Assembly (NCBI RefSeq): GCF_015694465.1
Contig: NZ_JADQDO010000008.1
Coordinates: 62,001-126,000, forward strand
Direction of reading: 5' to 3'
DNA: 64,000 nt
From: Microvirga alba
Lineage (GTDB): Bacteria; Pseudomonadota; Alphaproteobacteria; Rhizobiales; Beijerinckiaceae
Positions 33,546-41,772 of the stretch are shown piece by piece. The notes beneath the pieces were generated by a model that was not told where the DNA came from, made no database searches, and was given only the letters and a program-made list of their open reading frames with translations. How positions within the stretch are numbered: the first letter of the stretch is position 1; the number at the start of each line of letters is the position of its first letter. The translations under genes and the position numbers were made by a program.

Positions 33546-34810
33546 CGGCGGGCAGACGATGTGTTGGGGAGGGCGGCCGCAAGAAGTCGCTTGGCGCGAT
33601 CCTTCTCATCAACACTCATTGCGGCTTCGACCGCGCTCAACTTCTGGCGCGCGGACGCGACGCCGTAATGGCTCGCCAAGCCGTAATAGATATAAGCCTG
33701 GGCGAGATCCCGGGGCAGGCCCTTCCCTTGTTCATAGAGTTGCCCCAGTAATTCCTGGGCAGGGCCATCGTTTTTCAGAGCCGCCTGCTTGAGCAGGGGC
33801 ACGGCGCGAACAGGATCCGGCGCCATGCCATCGTCGCCAAAAGCGAATGACTTACCCAGGATACGGAGGGATTCGATGTCGCCTCCATCGGCTGATCGCT
33901 GCAGCCAGGACAGCGCGTCCTGAACGTTCTTCGGCTCGCCGCTTCCTTCACGCAGGACGTAGTAAAGGTTTTTCATGGCGGTGGTCTCGCCAAGCTCAGC
34001 CGCGCGGCGATAATATTGGGCGCCCTTGGCATCGTCTCGTTGAAGGCCGCCACGAGCCTGCCTGTAGAAGATGCCGATATAGGTCAGCGATCGTGGGTGG
34101 TCGGTCGCGGCGAGTTTCTCGAAAATCTCCCGCGCCTTGTCGTCATTGCGAAAGCCGAGATCGCCGCGGGAGTAGAGGCTCGCCAGTTCGTACCCGGCCC
34201 GGTCGCTCCCCGCCTCGTAGGATTGCTGATACAGTGCGAACGCGCGAGCCCGGTCCAAAGCAACACCTTGCCCGGCATTATAGAGGCTGGCGAGAAAGGC
34301 CATTGCCTGCGGATGCGCCAGGGTCGCGGCCTTTTCGTACTCGGCTGCCGCACCGGCCATATCACTCTTGCGAACCAGGGCGACACCGCGAAGGAACGGC
34401 ACGTTCGGATCTTGCTGGTCGAGGTTGGCCAATTGTGACAATGCGGAATCGAATTGCCGGGCGACGATGGCGTCGACCGCCGCCGCGATGCCGGATCGGT
34501 TGCTTTCCGGCGAGAGATGGGGAAACGCCTTCAGGCTCGCATCGGGGTCGTCAACGGGATGGCGTTTGCGCTGAGGCGTGGGGGCTGTCGGCGTAACACT
34601 CGATCGAGCACTCGCGACAGACGCCGTATTCGTCGACGACGTCTGCGACTGGAGAAAGCTCGGCCACTTCGTCGGTGAAGGCGGATTCAGAAACAGCAGC
34701 GTGAGCCCGCCGAAGACCGCGAAATCCAGGAAGCCCCGGAACGAGCTGTCGCTCCGGTACAGCCTGAAAAGAAGGGCGTGGAAACCTTCGTGGCTCATGG
34801 GAGGGGCCAT
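33542..34810 (-). CDS. membrane-anchored Sel1-repeat protein
   Basis: A 422-residue protein. One transmembrane segment lies at about residues 26-44 (FLDFAVFGGLTLLFLN) after a basic N-terminus, so the rest is probably periplasmic. A disordered Ser/Thr/Pro stretch (50-90) leads to Sel1-like repeats from about 130 on: AMAFLASLYNAGQGVALDRARAF, AGYELASLYSRGDLGFRN, SLTYIGIFYRQARGG, AMKNLYYVLREGSGEPKN, AQELLGQLYEQGKGLPRD. Sel1 repeats mediate protein binding. The start overlaps the stop of the AAA+ gene by one base (TGATG at 34808-34812) and its own stop overlaps the next start, so the three genes form a tight operon. Confidence 0.85.
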   Translation of the reverse strand: MAPPMSHEGFHALLFRLYRSDSSFRGFLDFAVFGGLTLLFLNPPSPTKWPSFLQSQTSSTNTASVASARSSVTPTAPTPQRKRHPVDDPDASLKAFPHLSPESNRSGIAAAVDAIVARQFDSALSQLANLDQQDPNVPFLRGVALVRKSDMAGAAAEYEKAATLAHPQAMAFLASLYNAGQGVALDRARAFALYQQSYEAGSDRAGYELASLYSRGDLGFRNDDKAREIFEKLAATDHPRSLTYIGIFYRQARGGLQRDDAKGAQYYRRAAELGETTAMKNLYYVLREGSGEPKNVQDALSWLQRSADGGDIESLRILGKSFAFGDDGMAPDPVRAVPLLKQAALKNDGPAQELLGQLYEQGKGLPRDLAQAYIYYGLASHYGVASARQKLSAVEAAMSVDEKDRAKRLLAAALPNTSSARR

Positions 34811-35994
34811 CAGTTGGCTGCGAGCGGTTCGACCGGATCCGTCCGCGCGGTAAGATCGTGGCTGATCTTGATCTTGCCGTTCTCCTTCGCGAGGCGAACC
34901 GATTGAGCGCCTGCGCTGCGAGCGTCCAGCAACCCGTCGGTCAGCTGCTGTTCAATGGCCCGCGCGATGTCGCGCACGCCGCCATCGATCCGATCTCCGA
35001 GGGATTCAACCGCGTCCATGAGGACCATCACGTCGATGCCGCCCTCGACGATCTTCAGGCCGTATTGCCCGGCAAGACGTTCGATTTCCAGCGCGACGAC
35101 GCGTGCCAGATCGAGCCCGCGAAGCGGGGTGAACACGAAGACATCGTCGATGCGAGACAGGACTTCGGGGGCAAATTGCGCGTCCTGCATCGCGGACTTG
35201 ACCTGCTGCGTGAGTTCCGCCCGGTCGCCCTTGTGGTTCTGGACGATCTCGCTGATCCGGCGTCCTGCCGCGTTCGTCGTGAGCACAAAGATCGCTTGCG
35301 CCGTTGAAACCCGCGAACTGTCACTCGCTTCCGTGACGAAGCCGTCGTTCCATGCCGCCAGAAAGCGCTTGTGGACTTCCGGATGCGCCTTTTCGAACTC
35401 GTCGAGCAGTACGATGGCGCTCGGGCTGTCGCGGAGGGCGGCGGTCAGCGCGCCATAGCTTTGGGACCCGACATAACCTTTGGGCGAGCCAAAGAGTCCG
35501 GAGGCCGAGAAAGCCTGGCCATACTGGCTCATGTCGAAGAAATGCAGGTGGTTATTGTCTTCGAACAGCTCCTCGGCGAGCACTTTGGCCAAATGCGTCT
35601 TGCCGGTGCCCGGGGCTCCGGCGAAGGCGAAGACCGCGATGGGACGGTTTCGCCCCTGGGCCGCAAAGCGGCGACGCAACTGGGTGGCGATCTGGTCGAC
35701 GGTCTCATCCTGCCCGACCACGCGCGCCTTCACGCGGCGCGCCAGATCTTCGGCGTCGATTGTTGTCAGCTTCTTCGCACGGGCTTCGAAAGCCCGCTCG
35801 AGCGCTGCCTTGTCAGTCAAACGACTGAGGACGTCCATGAGGAACCTCGGAAGATAGTTTCCGCGATAGAGAAGGCGTCCGGCCGCAAGCGCGCCGGCTC
35901 CCACGACGAGGGAGACGGCCAAGGTCGGCACCGCTTGATGCAATGTGACGACGAAAAGAATCGTCCCTAACCGCAGGAACCACGGAGACCACAC
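34810..35994 (-). CDS. membrane-anchored AAA+ ATPase related to the ClpA/ClpB D2 domain
   Basis: A 394-residue protein. Hydrophobic N-terminal segment, one long or two short helices (residues 6-42), then one AAA+ module with a ClpB-D2-like opening VVGQDETVDQIATQLRRR. Walker A is GAPGTGKTH at 126-134, a pore-loop-like GYVG is at 173-176, Walker B is LLDEFEKAH from about 196, sensor 1 is VLTTNAAGR, and an arginine finger may be in APEVLSRID. Unlike ClpA/B it has a single ATPase domain, no N-domain and a membrane anchor. The start is GTG at 35994, weakly supported. It is the first gene of an operon with the Sel1 and anchored proteins. A threading or membrane-remodelling role is possible but unproven. 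Confidence 0.85.
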   Translation of the reverse strand: MWSPWFLRLGTILFVVTLHQAVPTLAVSLVVGAGALAAGRLLYRGNYLPRFLMDVLSRLTDKAALERAFEARAKKLTTIDAEDLARRVKARVVGQDETVDQIATQLRRRFAAQGRNRPIAVFAFAGAPGTGKTHLAKVLAEELFEDNNHLHFFDMSQYGQAFSASGLFGSPKGYVGSQSYGALTAALRDSPSAIVLLDEFEKAHPEVHKRFLAAWNDGFVTEASDSSRVSTAQAIFVLTTNAAGRRISEIVQNHKGDRAELTQQVKSAMQDAQFAPEVLSRIDDVFVFTPLRGLDLARVVALEIERLAGQYGLKIVEGGIDVMVLMDAVESLGDRIDGGVRDIARAIEQQLTDGLLDARSAGAQSVRLAKENGKIKISHDLTARTDPVEPLAAN

Positions 35995-36074
35995 CTTCAG
36001 AATGCCTTCGCGACAGAAGCCCCGGCGCGGGACTGGGATCCGAGATATACTTCAATATATCATTTCAAGAAACG

Positions 36075-37076
36075 TCAAACGCGAAGCACGATCTTGCCGA
36101 TGTGCTCGCCGCCATCCATGCGGGCATGGGCTTTGGCGACGTCCTCGAGGGCGAAAGTCGAGTCGATCACCGGCTTGCAGCGCCCTTGCGCCAGAAGCGG
36201 CCAGACTTTTTCCTCCAGCGCGCGGGCGATGGCCGCCTTCTCCGTGACCGAGCGGGCGCGCAGCGTCGAGCCGGTATGGGTCAGGCGCTTGAGCATGAGC
36301 CGGCGGAAATCGAGCTCGACCTTGCTGCCTTTCAGAAAGGCGATCTGGACGATCCGGCCATCCTGCGCGGCGGCCTCGTAATTGCGCGGGATGTAATCGC
36401 CGCCGACCATGTCGAGGATGACATCGGCCCCGTGGCCGCCCGTCGCCTCCTTCACGGCCGCGACGAAATCGGTGTCGCGATAGTTGATGGCATGGTCCGC
36501 GCCGAGCTTGGCGCAGGCGTCGCATTTCTCGCGGTTGCCGGCGGTGGCGATGACCGTCGATCCGAAGGCCTTGGCTAATTGAATTGCCGTCGTGCCGATG
36601 CCGGAGGTGCCCCCGTGGACCAGAAAAGTCTCCCCCGGCAGCAGACGGCCACGCTCGAACACGTTGGTCCAGACCGTGAAATAGGTCTCAGGAATCGCGC
36701 CTGCTTCTTCCATGGAGAGGCTCGGCGGGACCGGAAGGGCGTTCGTCTCATGAACCACCGCGTATTCGGCGTAGCCACCGCCCGCCACAAGGGCCATGAC
36801 CGACGCGCCGGGCTGGAAGCGGGATGCATTGGGGCCTGCGGCGACGACTTCACCCGCGATTTCGAGGCCGAGAATGTCAGGCGCGCCGGGCGGCGGCGGA
36901 TACCCGCCCTGGCGTTGCAGCACATCAGGGCGATTCACGCCGGCTGCTTTGACCCGGACCAGGATTTCGCCGGGCTTCGGCTGCGGGACGGGGCGTTCGA
37001 CGATTGTCAGCACGTCCGGGCCGCCGGCGCCGTCAGCGACGACCGCGCGCATCGTGTTCGGAATCGACCCCATCAC
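36075..37076 (-). CDS. NAD(P)H quinone oxidoreductase (zinc-free MDR family)
   Basis: A 333-residue medium-chain dehydrogenase/reductase of the quinone oxidoreductase (QOR/PIG3) type. VKAAGVNRPDVLQRQGGYPPPPG is the QOR/PIG3 signature (two blocks), DILGLEIAGEVVAAG leads the catalytic domain, and GGTSGIGTTAIQLAKAFG is the nucleotide-binding motif, with GADVILDMVGGDY after it. The structural zinc cysteine cluster is absent, as expected for this subfamily. It reduces quinones or enones with NADPH. Two adjacent ATGs (37076, 37073) are possible. It is the upstream neighbour of the AAA+ operon on the same strand, 80 bases away, without a clear terminator between. Confidence 0.9.
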   Translation of the reverse strand: MMGSIPNTMRAVVADGAGGPDVLTIVERPVPQPKPGEILVRVKAAGVNRPDVLQRQGGYPPPPGAPDILGLEIAGEVVAAGPNASRFQPGASVMALVAGGGYAEYAVVHETNALPVPPSLSMEEAGAIPETYFTVWTNVFERGRLLPGETFLVHGGTSGIGTTAIQLAKAFGSTVIATAGNREKCDACAKLGADHAINYRDTDFVAAVKEATGGHGADVILDMVGGDYIPRNYEAAAQDGRIVQIAFLKGSKVELDFRRLMLKRLTHTGSTLRARSVTEKAAIARALEEKVWPLLAQGRCKPVIDSTFALEDVAKAHARMDGGEHIGKIVLRV

Positions 37077-37090
37077 TCTTCTCCCTTGGC

Positions 37091-37132
37091 CTTGAGCGCA
37101 TTTTCAGTTCAATCGCATCAGAAAAGCGCTCA
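37091..37132. repeat. GAGC-type palindromic repeat
   Basis: CTTGAGCGC on the left and GCGCTCAAG on the right, each joined to an inner ATTTTC/GAAAA arm. The layout matches the repeat at 38.8 kb. It lies between divergent quinone oxidoreductase and DUF1192 genes. Confidence 0.65.
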
Positions 37133-37279
37133 AGAAACGCTTATTTTGCCGCGTTTTCTGACGCAGAACCGATCCCGGCTTCCGCGGAAAAGGCTCCGCT
37201 TTGCCGATATAGGGCTATGTTGGCAAAGAATACATCCCGCTCTAACCTCACTCGAAACCGTTTGAAGGAGGAGTATGCC

Positions 37280-37486
37280 ATGGCCCTCGACCCCTTTGCC
37301 GATGAGCCGCGCCCGGTCTCGAAAGGGCACGAGATCGGCCAGGAGCTCTCGCTGTTGTCCATCGATGAGATTGACGAGCGGATCGCCTTGCTGGAGCAGG
37401 AAATCGCACGCCTGAAAGAGACAAGAGCGGGCAAGGAAAGCTCTCGCGCCGCCGCGAGCGCATTCTTCAAGACGAGCCAAGCCTGA
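37280..37486 (+). CDS. DUF1192 family small protein
   Basis: A 68-residue protein: MALDPFADEPRP at the start, then LSLLSIDEIDERIALLEQEI and ARLKETRAGKESSRAAASAFFK, the DUF1192 pattern (short helical coiled coil with an SxxELxxRI-like core). Function is unknown. Its start is fixed by GAAGGAGGAG (37264-37273) at good distance. It lies upstream of the sRNA candidate and rcdA. Confidence 0.88.
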   Translation: MALDPFADEPRPVSKGHEIGQELSLLSIDEIDERIALLEQEIARLKETRAGKESSRAAASAFFKTSQA

Positions 37487-37559
37487 GCCAGATAGCCTCA
37501 GCCAGATATTCGCAATGATGTTTCGTGTCTTAACCACTTATTAAGGTTTTTGCAGGATA

Positions 37560-37659
37560 ACTGGGGCATCCAGTTCTCTCTGGATGTCGAGTGGCTCCTA
37601 TCCACTCTGTTTGACGCCTCCCTGTTAGACTTCGAGCCGCCCTCGGCGGCTCAATTTTT
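37560..37659 (+). ncRNA. three-hairpin small RNA candidate
   Basis: About 100 nt between DUF1192 and rcdA with no frame. Hairpin 1: CATCCAG-TTCTCT-CTGGATG (about 37567-37586). Hairpin 2: GAGTGG-CTCCTAT-CCACTC, with CUCC exposed in the loop. A linker with GCCTCCC follows, then hairpin 3, GAGCCGCC-CTC-GGCGGCTC (37634-37652), and AATTTTT as terminator. The pattern of two hairpins with pyrimidine-rich anti-Shine-Dalgarno loops before a terminator resembles rhizobial trans-acting sRNA families such as alpha-r14/r15, but I cannot name the family. No clear promoter was found. The 5' end is approximate. Confidence 0.6.
37634..37659 (+). terminator. intrinsic terminator of the sRNA candidate
   Basis: Perfect 8-bp stem with a 3-base loop, followed by AATTTTT. 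The upstream DUF1192 gene, 150 bases away, could also use it. Confidence 0.75.
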
Positions 37660-37796
37660 GACGGCTCCCAGCTGCCGCTTAACCTTAAAAAAGAGTTAGC
37701 GAAGCATCCGCCGCGGACGCGCTCTATAATGCTCTCCTGACATCGTGACGTCCTTGCCGGGTAACCGGGAGGTCAAAGCCTATTGGGAGACGGTCG

Positions 37797-38327
37797 GTGA
37801 GCGAACCCGACGTGATCAAACTTGACGCCGGTCCAGTCCGGTTCGGGCAAAGTTTCGTGAATTCCGAGGCTTTCAAGGCCCTGTTCCAGGAGGGCATGGA
37901 GCTGGTCGAGGAAACCGCGGCGTATCTCGACGGGCCGGGCCGCGAGGATTCCCGAAGCATGCTGCGCCAGACCAGCGTCGCCTTTGCCAGCGAGAGCATG
38001 CGACTGACGACCCGCCTGATGCAGATTGCCTCATGGCTTCTTCTGCAGCGGGCCGTGGCGGATGGGGAATTGACGGCGGATCAGGCCCAGGTCGAGAAGA
38101 ACCGGGTTCGCCTGACATCCCAGGAGACGACGACCACCGTCGCGGAATTCGAGGCGCTGCCCACCCGCCTCAGGGAACTGGTCGGGTTCGCCGCCCGGCT
38201 TCATGCCCGGATCATGCATCTCGAGCGGCTGATCACGGAGGCCGAGACAGCGCCGCAGGTGGCCGCCCCCAACCCGGTCGCGACCCAGCTTGGCATGTTG
38301 GAAAAGGCCTTCGGCGTCAAAGACTGA
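37797..38327 (+). CDS. rcdA: RcdA (DUF1465), regulator of CtrA degradation
   Basis: A 176-residue helical protein of DUF1465. FGQSFVNSEAFKALFQEGMELVEETAAYLDG (two blocks) is followed by ASESMRLTTRLMQIASWLLLQRAV, LTSQETTTTVAEFEALP and LRELVGFAARLHARIMHLERL. RcdA forms a dimer of three-helix bundles in Caulobacter, and links CpdR-primed ClpXP to substrates such as CtrA, TacA and PopA-bound complexes. The start is GTG at 37797 with GGGAGA about six bases upstream. cpdR lies 34 kb away in the same window. A bidirectional terminator follows. Confidence 0.88.
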   Translation: MSEPDVIKLDAGPVRFGQSFVNSEAFKALFQEGMELVEETAAYLDGPGREDSRSMLRQTSVAFASESMRLTTRLMQIASWLLLQRAVADGELTADQAQVEKNRVRLTSQETTTTVAEFEALPTRLRELVGFAARLHARIMHLERLITEAETAPQVAAPNPVATQLGMLEKAFGVKD

Positions 38328-38362
38328 GGCGAGAGGTTGAGTTCTCCCGCTTTCCCGCATCA

Positions 38363-38393
38363 ACAAAAAAGCCCCGCCGAAGCGGGGCTTTTT
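38363..38393 (+). terminator. bidirectional terminator between rcdA and rpmE
   Basis: GCCCCGC/GCGGGGC stem (38371-38388) with six A on the left and five T on the right. It serves both convergent genes. Confidence 0.85.
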
Positions 38394-38433
38394 GAATTTC
38401 GGATCCCGGAAGACCCGACGCAGCTGCGCCGGA

Positions 38434-38667
38434 TTACTTCTTGAACGCCATGTTGCCGAACTTCGAATTGAAGCGCGACAAACGGCCGCCGCGGTCGAGC
38501 AGCTGCTGCTGGCCGCCGGTCCAGGCCGGGTGGGTGTTCGGGTCGATGTCGAGGTTGAGCTTGTCGCCCTCTTTGCCATAGGTCGACCGGGTCTCGAACT
38601 CGGTGCCGTTGGTCATGACGACCTTGATGAAGTGGTAGTCCGGGTGAGCGGTCTCTTTGCGCGCCAT
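38434..38667 (-). CDS. rpmE: 50S ribosomal protein L31 (zinc-free form)
   Basis: A 77-residue L31. Start [20 protein letters not shown], then [30 protein letters not shown] in two blocks, matching L31 in order and length. All cysteines of the zinc site are missing (E. coli L31 has them), so this is the C-minus type. The ATG at 38667 is chosen over 38673 because AAGGA is eight bases away from the former and only two from the latter. L36 in this window is also Cys-free. Confidence 0.93.
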   Translation of the reverse strand: MARKETAHPDYHFIKVVMTNGTEFETRSTYGKEGDKLNLDIDPNTHPAWTGGQQQLLDRGGRLSRFNSKFGNMAFKK

Positions 38668-38817
38668 CGCCATAGTCCTTTTCGCGGCTAGCCAAATCCG
38701 GCAAGCCCGCAGCCTGTGATCGAGCCAAATCTTGATGATTGCGCGCCTATACCTCACTTGGAACCTTGAAACAAGCCGGTGCAAAGGTGCTATGTCCCTC
38801 CGCGCCTGAATTCCGTT

Positions 38818-38920
38818 AGAGCGTTTTCCGATCTCGTTTGATCGGAAACGTTTCTGAAGTTCATTGCTCTGCCGCATTTTCCGCCGCAAAACCGGTAACC
38901 GCATTTCCGGAAAATGCCCT
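38818..38920. repeat. long GAGC-type palindromic repeat
   Basis: AGAGCGTTTTCCGATC ... GATCGGAAACG forms one hairpin, and TTGCTCT, CCGCAAAACCGG and GCATTTCCGGAAAATGC form further arms, for about 100 bases in all. The same elements recur, shortened, at 8.2, 26.9, 37.1 and 45.4 kb. It lies upstream of the ABC transporter gene; a start codon within it was rejected. Confidence 0.75.
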
Positions 38921-38933
38921 GACGAAAGTTGCC

Positions 38934-40733
38934 ATGGCTGATCTCCTCGACGGACAGAACCGCCCTAAAGCCGCGTTGAGCGCCCTGAAGCCGCTCATTC
39001 CCTACGGTTTGGTCTATAAGGGCCGCATCGCCGCAGCGCTGGCCGCCCTCATCGTCGCCTCGGGGGCCACGCTCGTGGTGCCGATCGCCGTGCGCCGGGT
39101 GATCGATTTCGGCTTCACCGAGCAGGGCAGGGCCTCGCTCAATGCCTATTTCGCCATGCTCCTCATCGTGGTGGGCGTTTTGGCGCTGGCCAGCGCGCTT
39201 CGCTACTACCTCGTGATCACGCTCGGCGAGCGGGTGGTCGCGGATTTGCGCTCGGCCGTATTCCGGCACCTGACCTCTCTCGATCCGGCCTTTTTCGACC
39301 AGACCAGGAGCGGCGAGATCGTCTCGCGGCTGACGGCCGACACGACCCAGGTCAAGGCGGCCTTCGGGGTCAGCGTCTCGATCGCGCTGCGCAATGTCTT
39401 CCTGTTTCTCGGGGCGGTCGTTCTGATGATCGTCACGAGCCCGAAGCTTTCGGCGCTCGTGCTTCTCGCCATTCCGGTCATCGTCGTGCCCCTCGTGGTG
39501 TCGGGACGCGCCGTGCGAAGGCGCTCGCGGGCGGCGCAGGACCGGCTGGCCGATGCCTCGGCTTATGCTGCCGAGGCGGTCGGCGCGGTCAGGACCATGC
39601 AGGCCTTCGGCATGGAAAGACTGACCGCCGCGCGCTTCACTGAGGCCGCCGAGGAGGCGTTCGATGCCGCGCGTCTCTCCACGACCATGCGGGCGCTCCT
39701 GACGGGAGTCGGCATTTTCCTGGTCTCAGCCAGCGTCGTCGGGGTGTTGTGGTATGGCGCGCAGGACGTGTTGTCGGGCGCGATGACGGGCGGCCGGCTG
39801 TCGCAATTCGTACTCTACGCCGTCTTTGCCGCAAGCGCGCTGGGACAGCTCTCGGAGGTCTATGGCGAATTGGCGCAAGCCGCCGGCGCGGCGGAGCGCC
39901 TGGGCGAGATTTTGGCCACCAAGCCGGCCATCGAGGCGCCGCGCGATCCGAAGCCCCTGCCCAAGCCGCCGCTCGGGACCGTGGCGTTCGAGGACGTGCG
40001 CTTCGCCTACCCCACGCGGACCGAGCAGCCCTCGCTTCACGGCCTGAGCTTCGCCATCGCCTCGGGCGAGCGGGTGGCGCTCGTCGGTCCGTCCGGCGCG
40101 GGCAAGAGCACGGTGCTGCAACTGCTGCTCAGGTTCTACGACCCGCAGAGCGGCCACATCCTGGTTGATGGGGTTCCTGTCTCCGAGGCCGACCCCTTTG
40201 GCCTGCGGGCCCGCATGGCGCTGGTGCCGCAGGAGCCGACGATCTTCGCCACGAGCGTGCTCGACAATATTCGCTATGGGCGACCGGAGGCCACGGAGGA
40301 GGAGGTCCGCCACGCGGCTGTTCTCGCATCCGCCGATGGCTTCATTCAGGCCATGCCGCAGGGCTACGGCACGATGATCGGCGAGCGCGGCGTGACGCTC
40401 TCCGGCGGTCAGCGCCAGCGCCTCGCCATCGCACGGGCGATCCTGAAGGATGCGCCGATCCTGCTTCTCGACGAGGCCACCTCGGCCCTTGATGCGGAAA
40501 GCGAGCGGAAAGTGCAGGGCGCGCTCGACCGCCTGATGGACGGGCGCACCACCCTTGTCATCGCGCATCGCCTCGCGACGATCCGCTCGGCCGACCGGAT
40601 TCTGGTGATGGATCGCGGCGAGATCGTCGAGCAAGGGACCCACGACACGCTTCTCGCCCAAGGCGGCCTCTATGCCCGTCTGGCACGACTTCAGTTCACC
40701 GACGAGGATGGGCGGGCGCAAGCGGCCGAATGA
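38934..40733 (+). CDS. ABC transporter, fused permease and ATPase (MsbA/ABCB type exporter)
   Basis: A 599-residue half-transporter. Six transmembrane helices lie in the first 300 residues (ABC_membrane domain; [26 protein letters not shown] is typical), then the nucleotide-binding domain: Walker [11 protein letters not shown]-loop VPQEPTIF, signature LSGGQRQR, Walker [13 protein letters not shown] and switch IAHRLAT. It works as a homodimer exporting lipids or hydrophobic compounds. ATG at 38934 (MADLLDGQ) was chosen; an in-frame start at 38838 would translate a palindromic repeat. It converges with the stator-like MotB gene only ten bases away. Confidence 0.93.
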   Translation: MADLLDGQNRPKAALSALKPLIPYGLVYKGRIAAALAALIVASGATLVVPIAVRRVIDFGFTEQGRASLNAYFAMLLIVVGVLALASALRYYLVITLGERVVADLRSAVFRHLTSLDPAFFDQTRSGEIVSRLTADTTQVKAAFGVSVSIALRNVFLFLGAVVLMIVTSPKLSALVLLAIPVIVVPLVVSGRAVRRRSRAAQDRLADASAYAAEAVGAVRTMQAFGMERLTAARFTEAAEEAFDAARLSTTMRALLTGVGIFLVSASVVGVLWYGAQDVLSGAMTGGRLSQFVLYAVFAASALGQLSEVYGELAQAAGAAERLGEILATKPAIEAPRDPKPLPKPPLGTVAFEDVRFAYPTRTEQPSLHGLSFAIASGERVALVGPSGAGKSTVLQLLLRFYDPQSGHILVDGVPVSEADPFGLRARMALVPQEPTIFATSVLDNIRYGRPEATEEEVRHAAVLASADGFIQAMPQGYGTMIGERGVTLSGGQRQRLAIARAILKDAPILLLDEATSALDAESERKVQGALDRLMDGRTTLVIAHRLATIRSADRILVMDRGEIVEQGTHDTLLAQGGLYARLARLQFTDEDGRAQAAE

Positions 40734-40743
40734 CCGCGTCCTC

Positions 40744-41772
40744 TCACCGCTCCGTCAGTTTCAGCTCGATGCGCCGGTTGCGCGCATAGGCCTCTTCCGT
40801 CGTACCGAGATCGAGCGGCTGGAACTCCCCGAAGCCTGCCGCCGCCAGATGGCGGGGCTGCACGCCGCGGGCGGCCAGCGCCTGCACCATGGCGATGGCG
40901 CGGGCCGAGGACAGGGCCCAGTTCGACGGGAATTGCGGCGTGGCGATGGGGCGCGAATCGGTGTGACCGTCGACCCGGATGACCCACGGAATGTCCGGCG
41001 GGATCTGCTTCTCCAATTCGACGAGGGCGCTCGCGATCCGGTCGATTTCGCCCGACGCCTCCGGACGCAGCACGGCCTGTCCTGCAGGGAAGAGCACTTC
41101 CGACTGGAACACGAAGCGGTCCCCGACGATGCGGACATCCTGGCGATTGCCGAGAATCTGCCGCAGGCGGCCGAAGAAGTCGGAGCGGTAGCGAGCCAGT
41201 TCCTGCACGCGCTGCGCGAGGGCGATGTTGAGGCGGCTGCCCAGGTCGGCGATGCGGGCCTGGCTATCCTTGTCGCGCGCTTCGGAGGCAGCGAGCGCCT
41301 CCTCGAGGGCCGCGAGCTGGCGGCGCATGGCGGCGATCTGCTGGTTCAGGATTTCGACCTGGCTCAGGGCTCGGCCGGTCGTCTGCTTCTCGGATTCGAG
41401 GGCTGTCTTCAGTTCCGCCGCGCGGGCTTCCACCGCGCCACCGCTTTCCAGAAGGCCCTGCAGGCGGGAGCGCTCGGCCTCGGTGGATTGCAGGGTCGTC
41501 TGCAACGCCTGGAGGTTCTCCTCGACGGTGCGGCGGTTCGATTTTTCGAGGGACAGGAGATCCGTCAATTCGGCAATCTGGCGGTTGAGCCGGTCAAGGA
41601 CCGTGTCGCGGCTCGACAGCTCGCGGGACAGGAAGAACTGCCCGACCATGAAGACCGAGATCAGAAAGACGATGGCGAGCAAAAGCGTCGACAACGCATC
41701 GACGAAACCCGGCCAGTAATTGAGCTGGCCCTGCCGTCCGCGCCGCCGCCCGCCCGCGCCTGACATCGGCAT
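40744..41772 (-). CDS. MotB/OmpA-like stator protein with long coiled coil
   Basis: A 342-residue protein. One transmembrane helix (about 19-42), where NYWPGFVDALSTLLLAIVF carries Asp25 in the position of the proton-binding aspartate of MotB. A long coiled coil (about 55-205, LNRQIAELTDLLSLEKSNRR, LESGGAVEARAAELKTALES and so on) follows, and a C-terminal OmpA-like peptidoglycan-binding domain has FVFQSEVLFPAGQAVL, VDGHTDSRP and NWALSSARA. Start ATG overlaps the stop of the MotA-like gene by one base (TGATG). No flagellar or chemotaxis gene lies in the window. Confidence 0.85.
   Translation of the reverse strand: MPMSGAGGRRRGRQGQLNYWPGFVDALSTLLLAIVFLISVFMVGQFFLSRELSSRDTVLDRLNRQIAELTDLLSLEKSNRRTVEENLQALQTTLQSTEAERSRLQGLLESGGAVEARAAELKTALESEKQTTGRALSQVEILNQQIAAMRRQLAALEEALAASEARDKDSQARIADLGSRLNIALAQRVQELARYRSDFFGRLRQILGNRQDVRIVGDRFVFQSEVLFPAGQAVLRPEASGEIDRIASALVELEKQIPPDIPWVIRVDGHTDSRPIATPQFPSNWALSSARAIAMVQALAARGVQPRHLAAAGFGEFQPLDLGTTEEAYARNRRIELKLTER

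Noticed and set aside
38838..38933. N-terminal extension of the ABC transporter
   Set aside because: These 32 codons translate a palindromic repeat; ATG at 38934 gives the conserved start.
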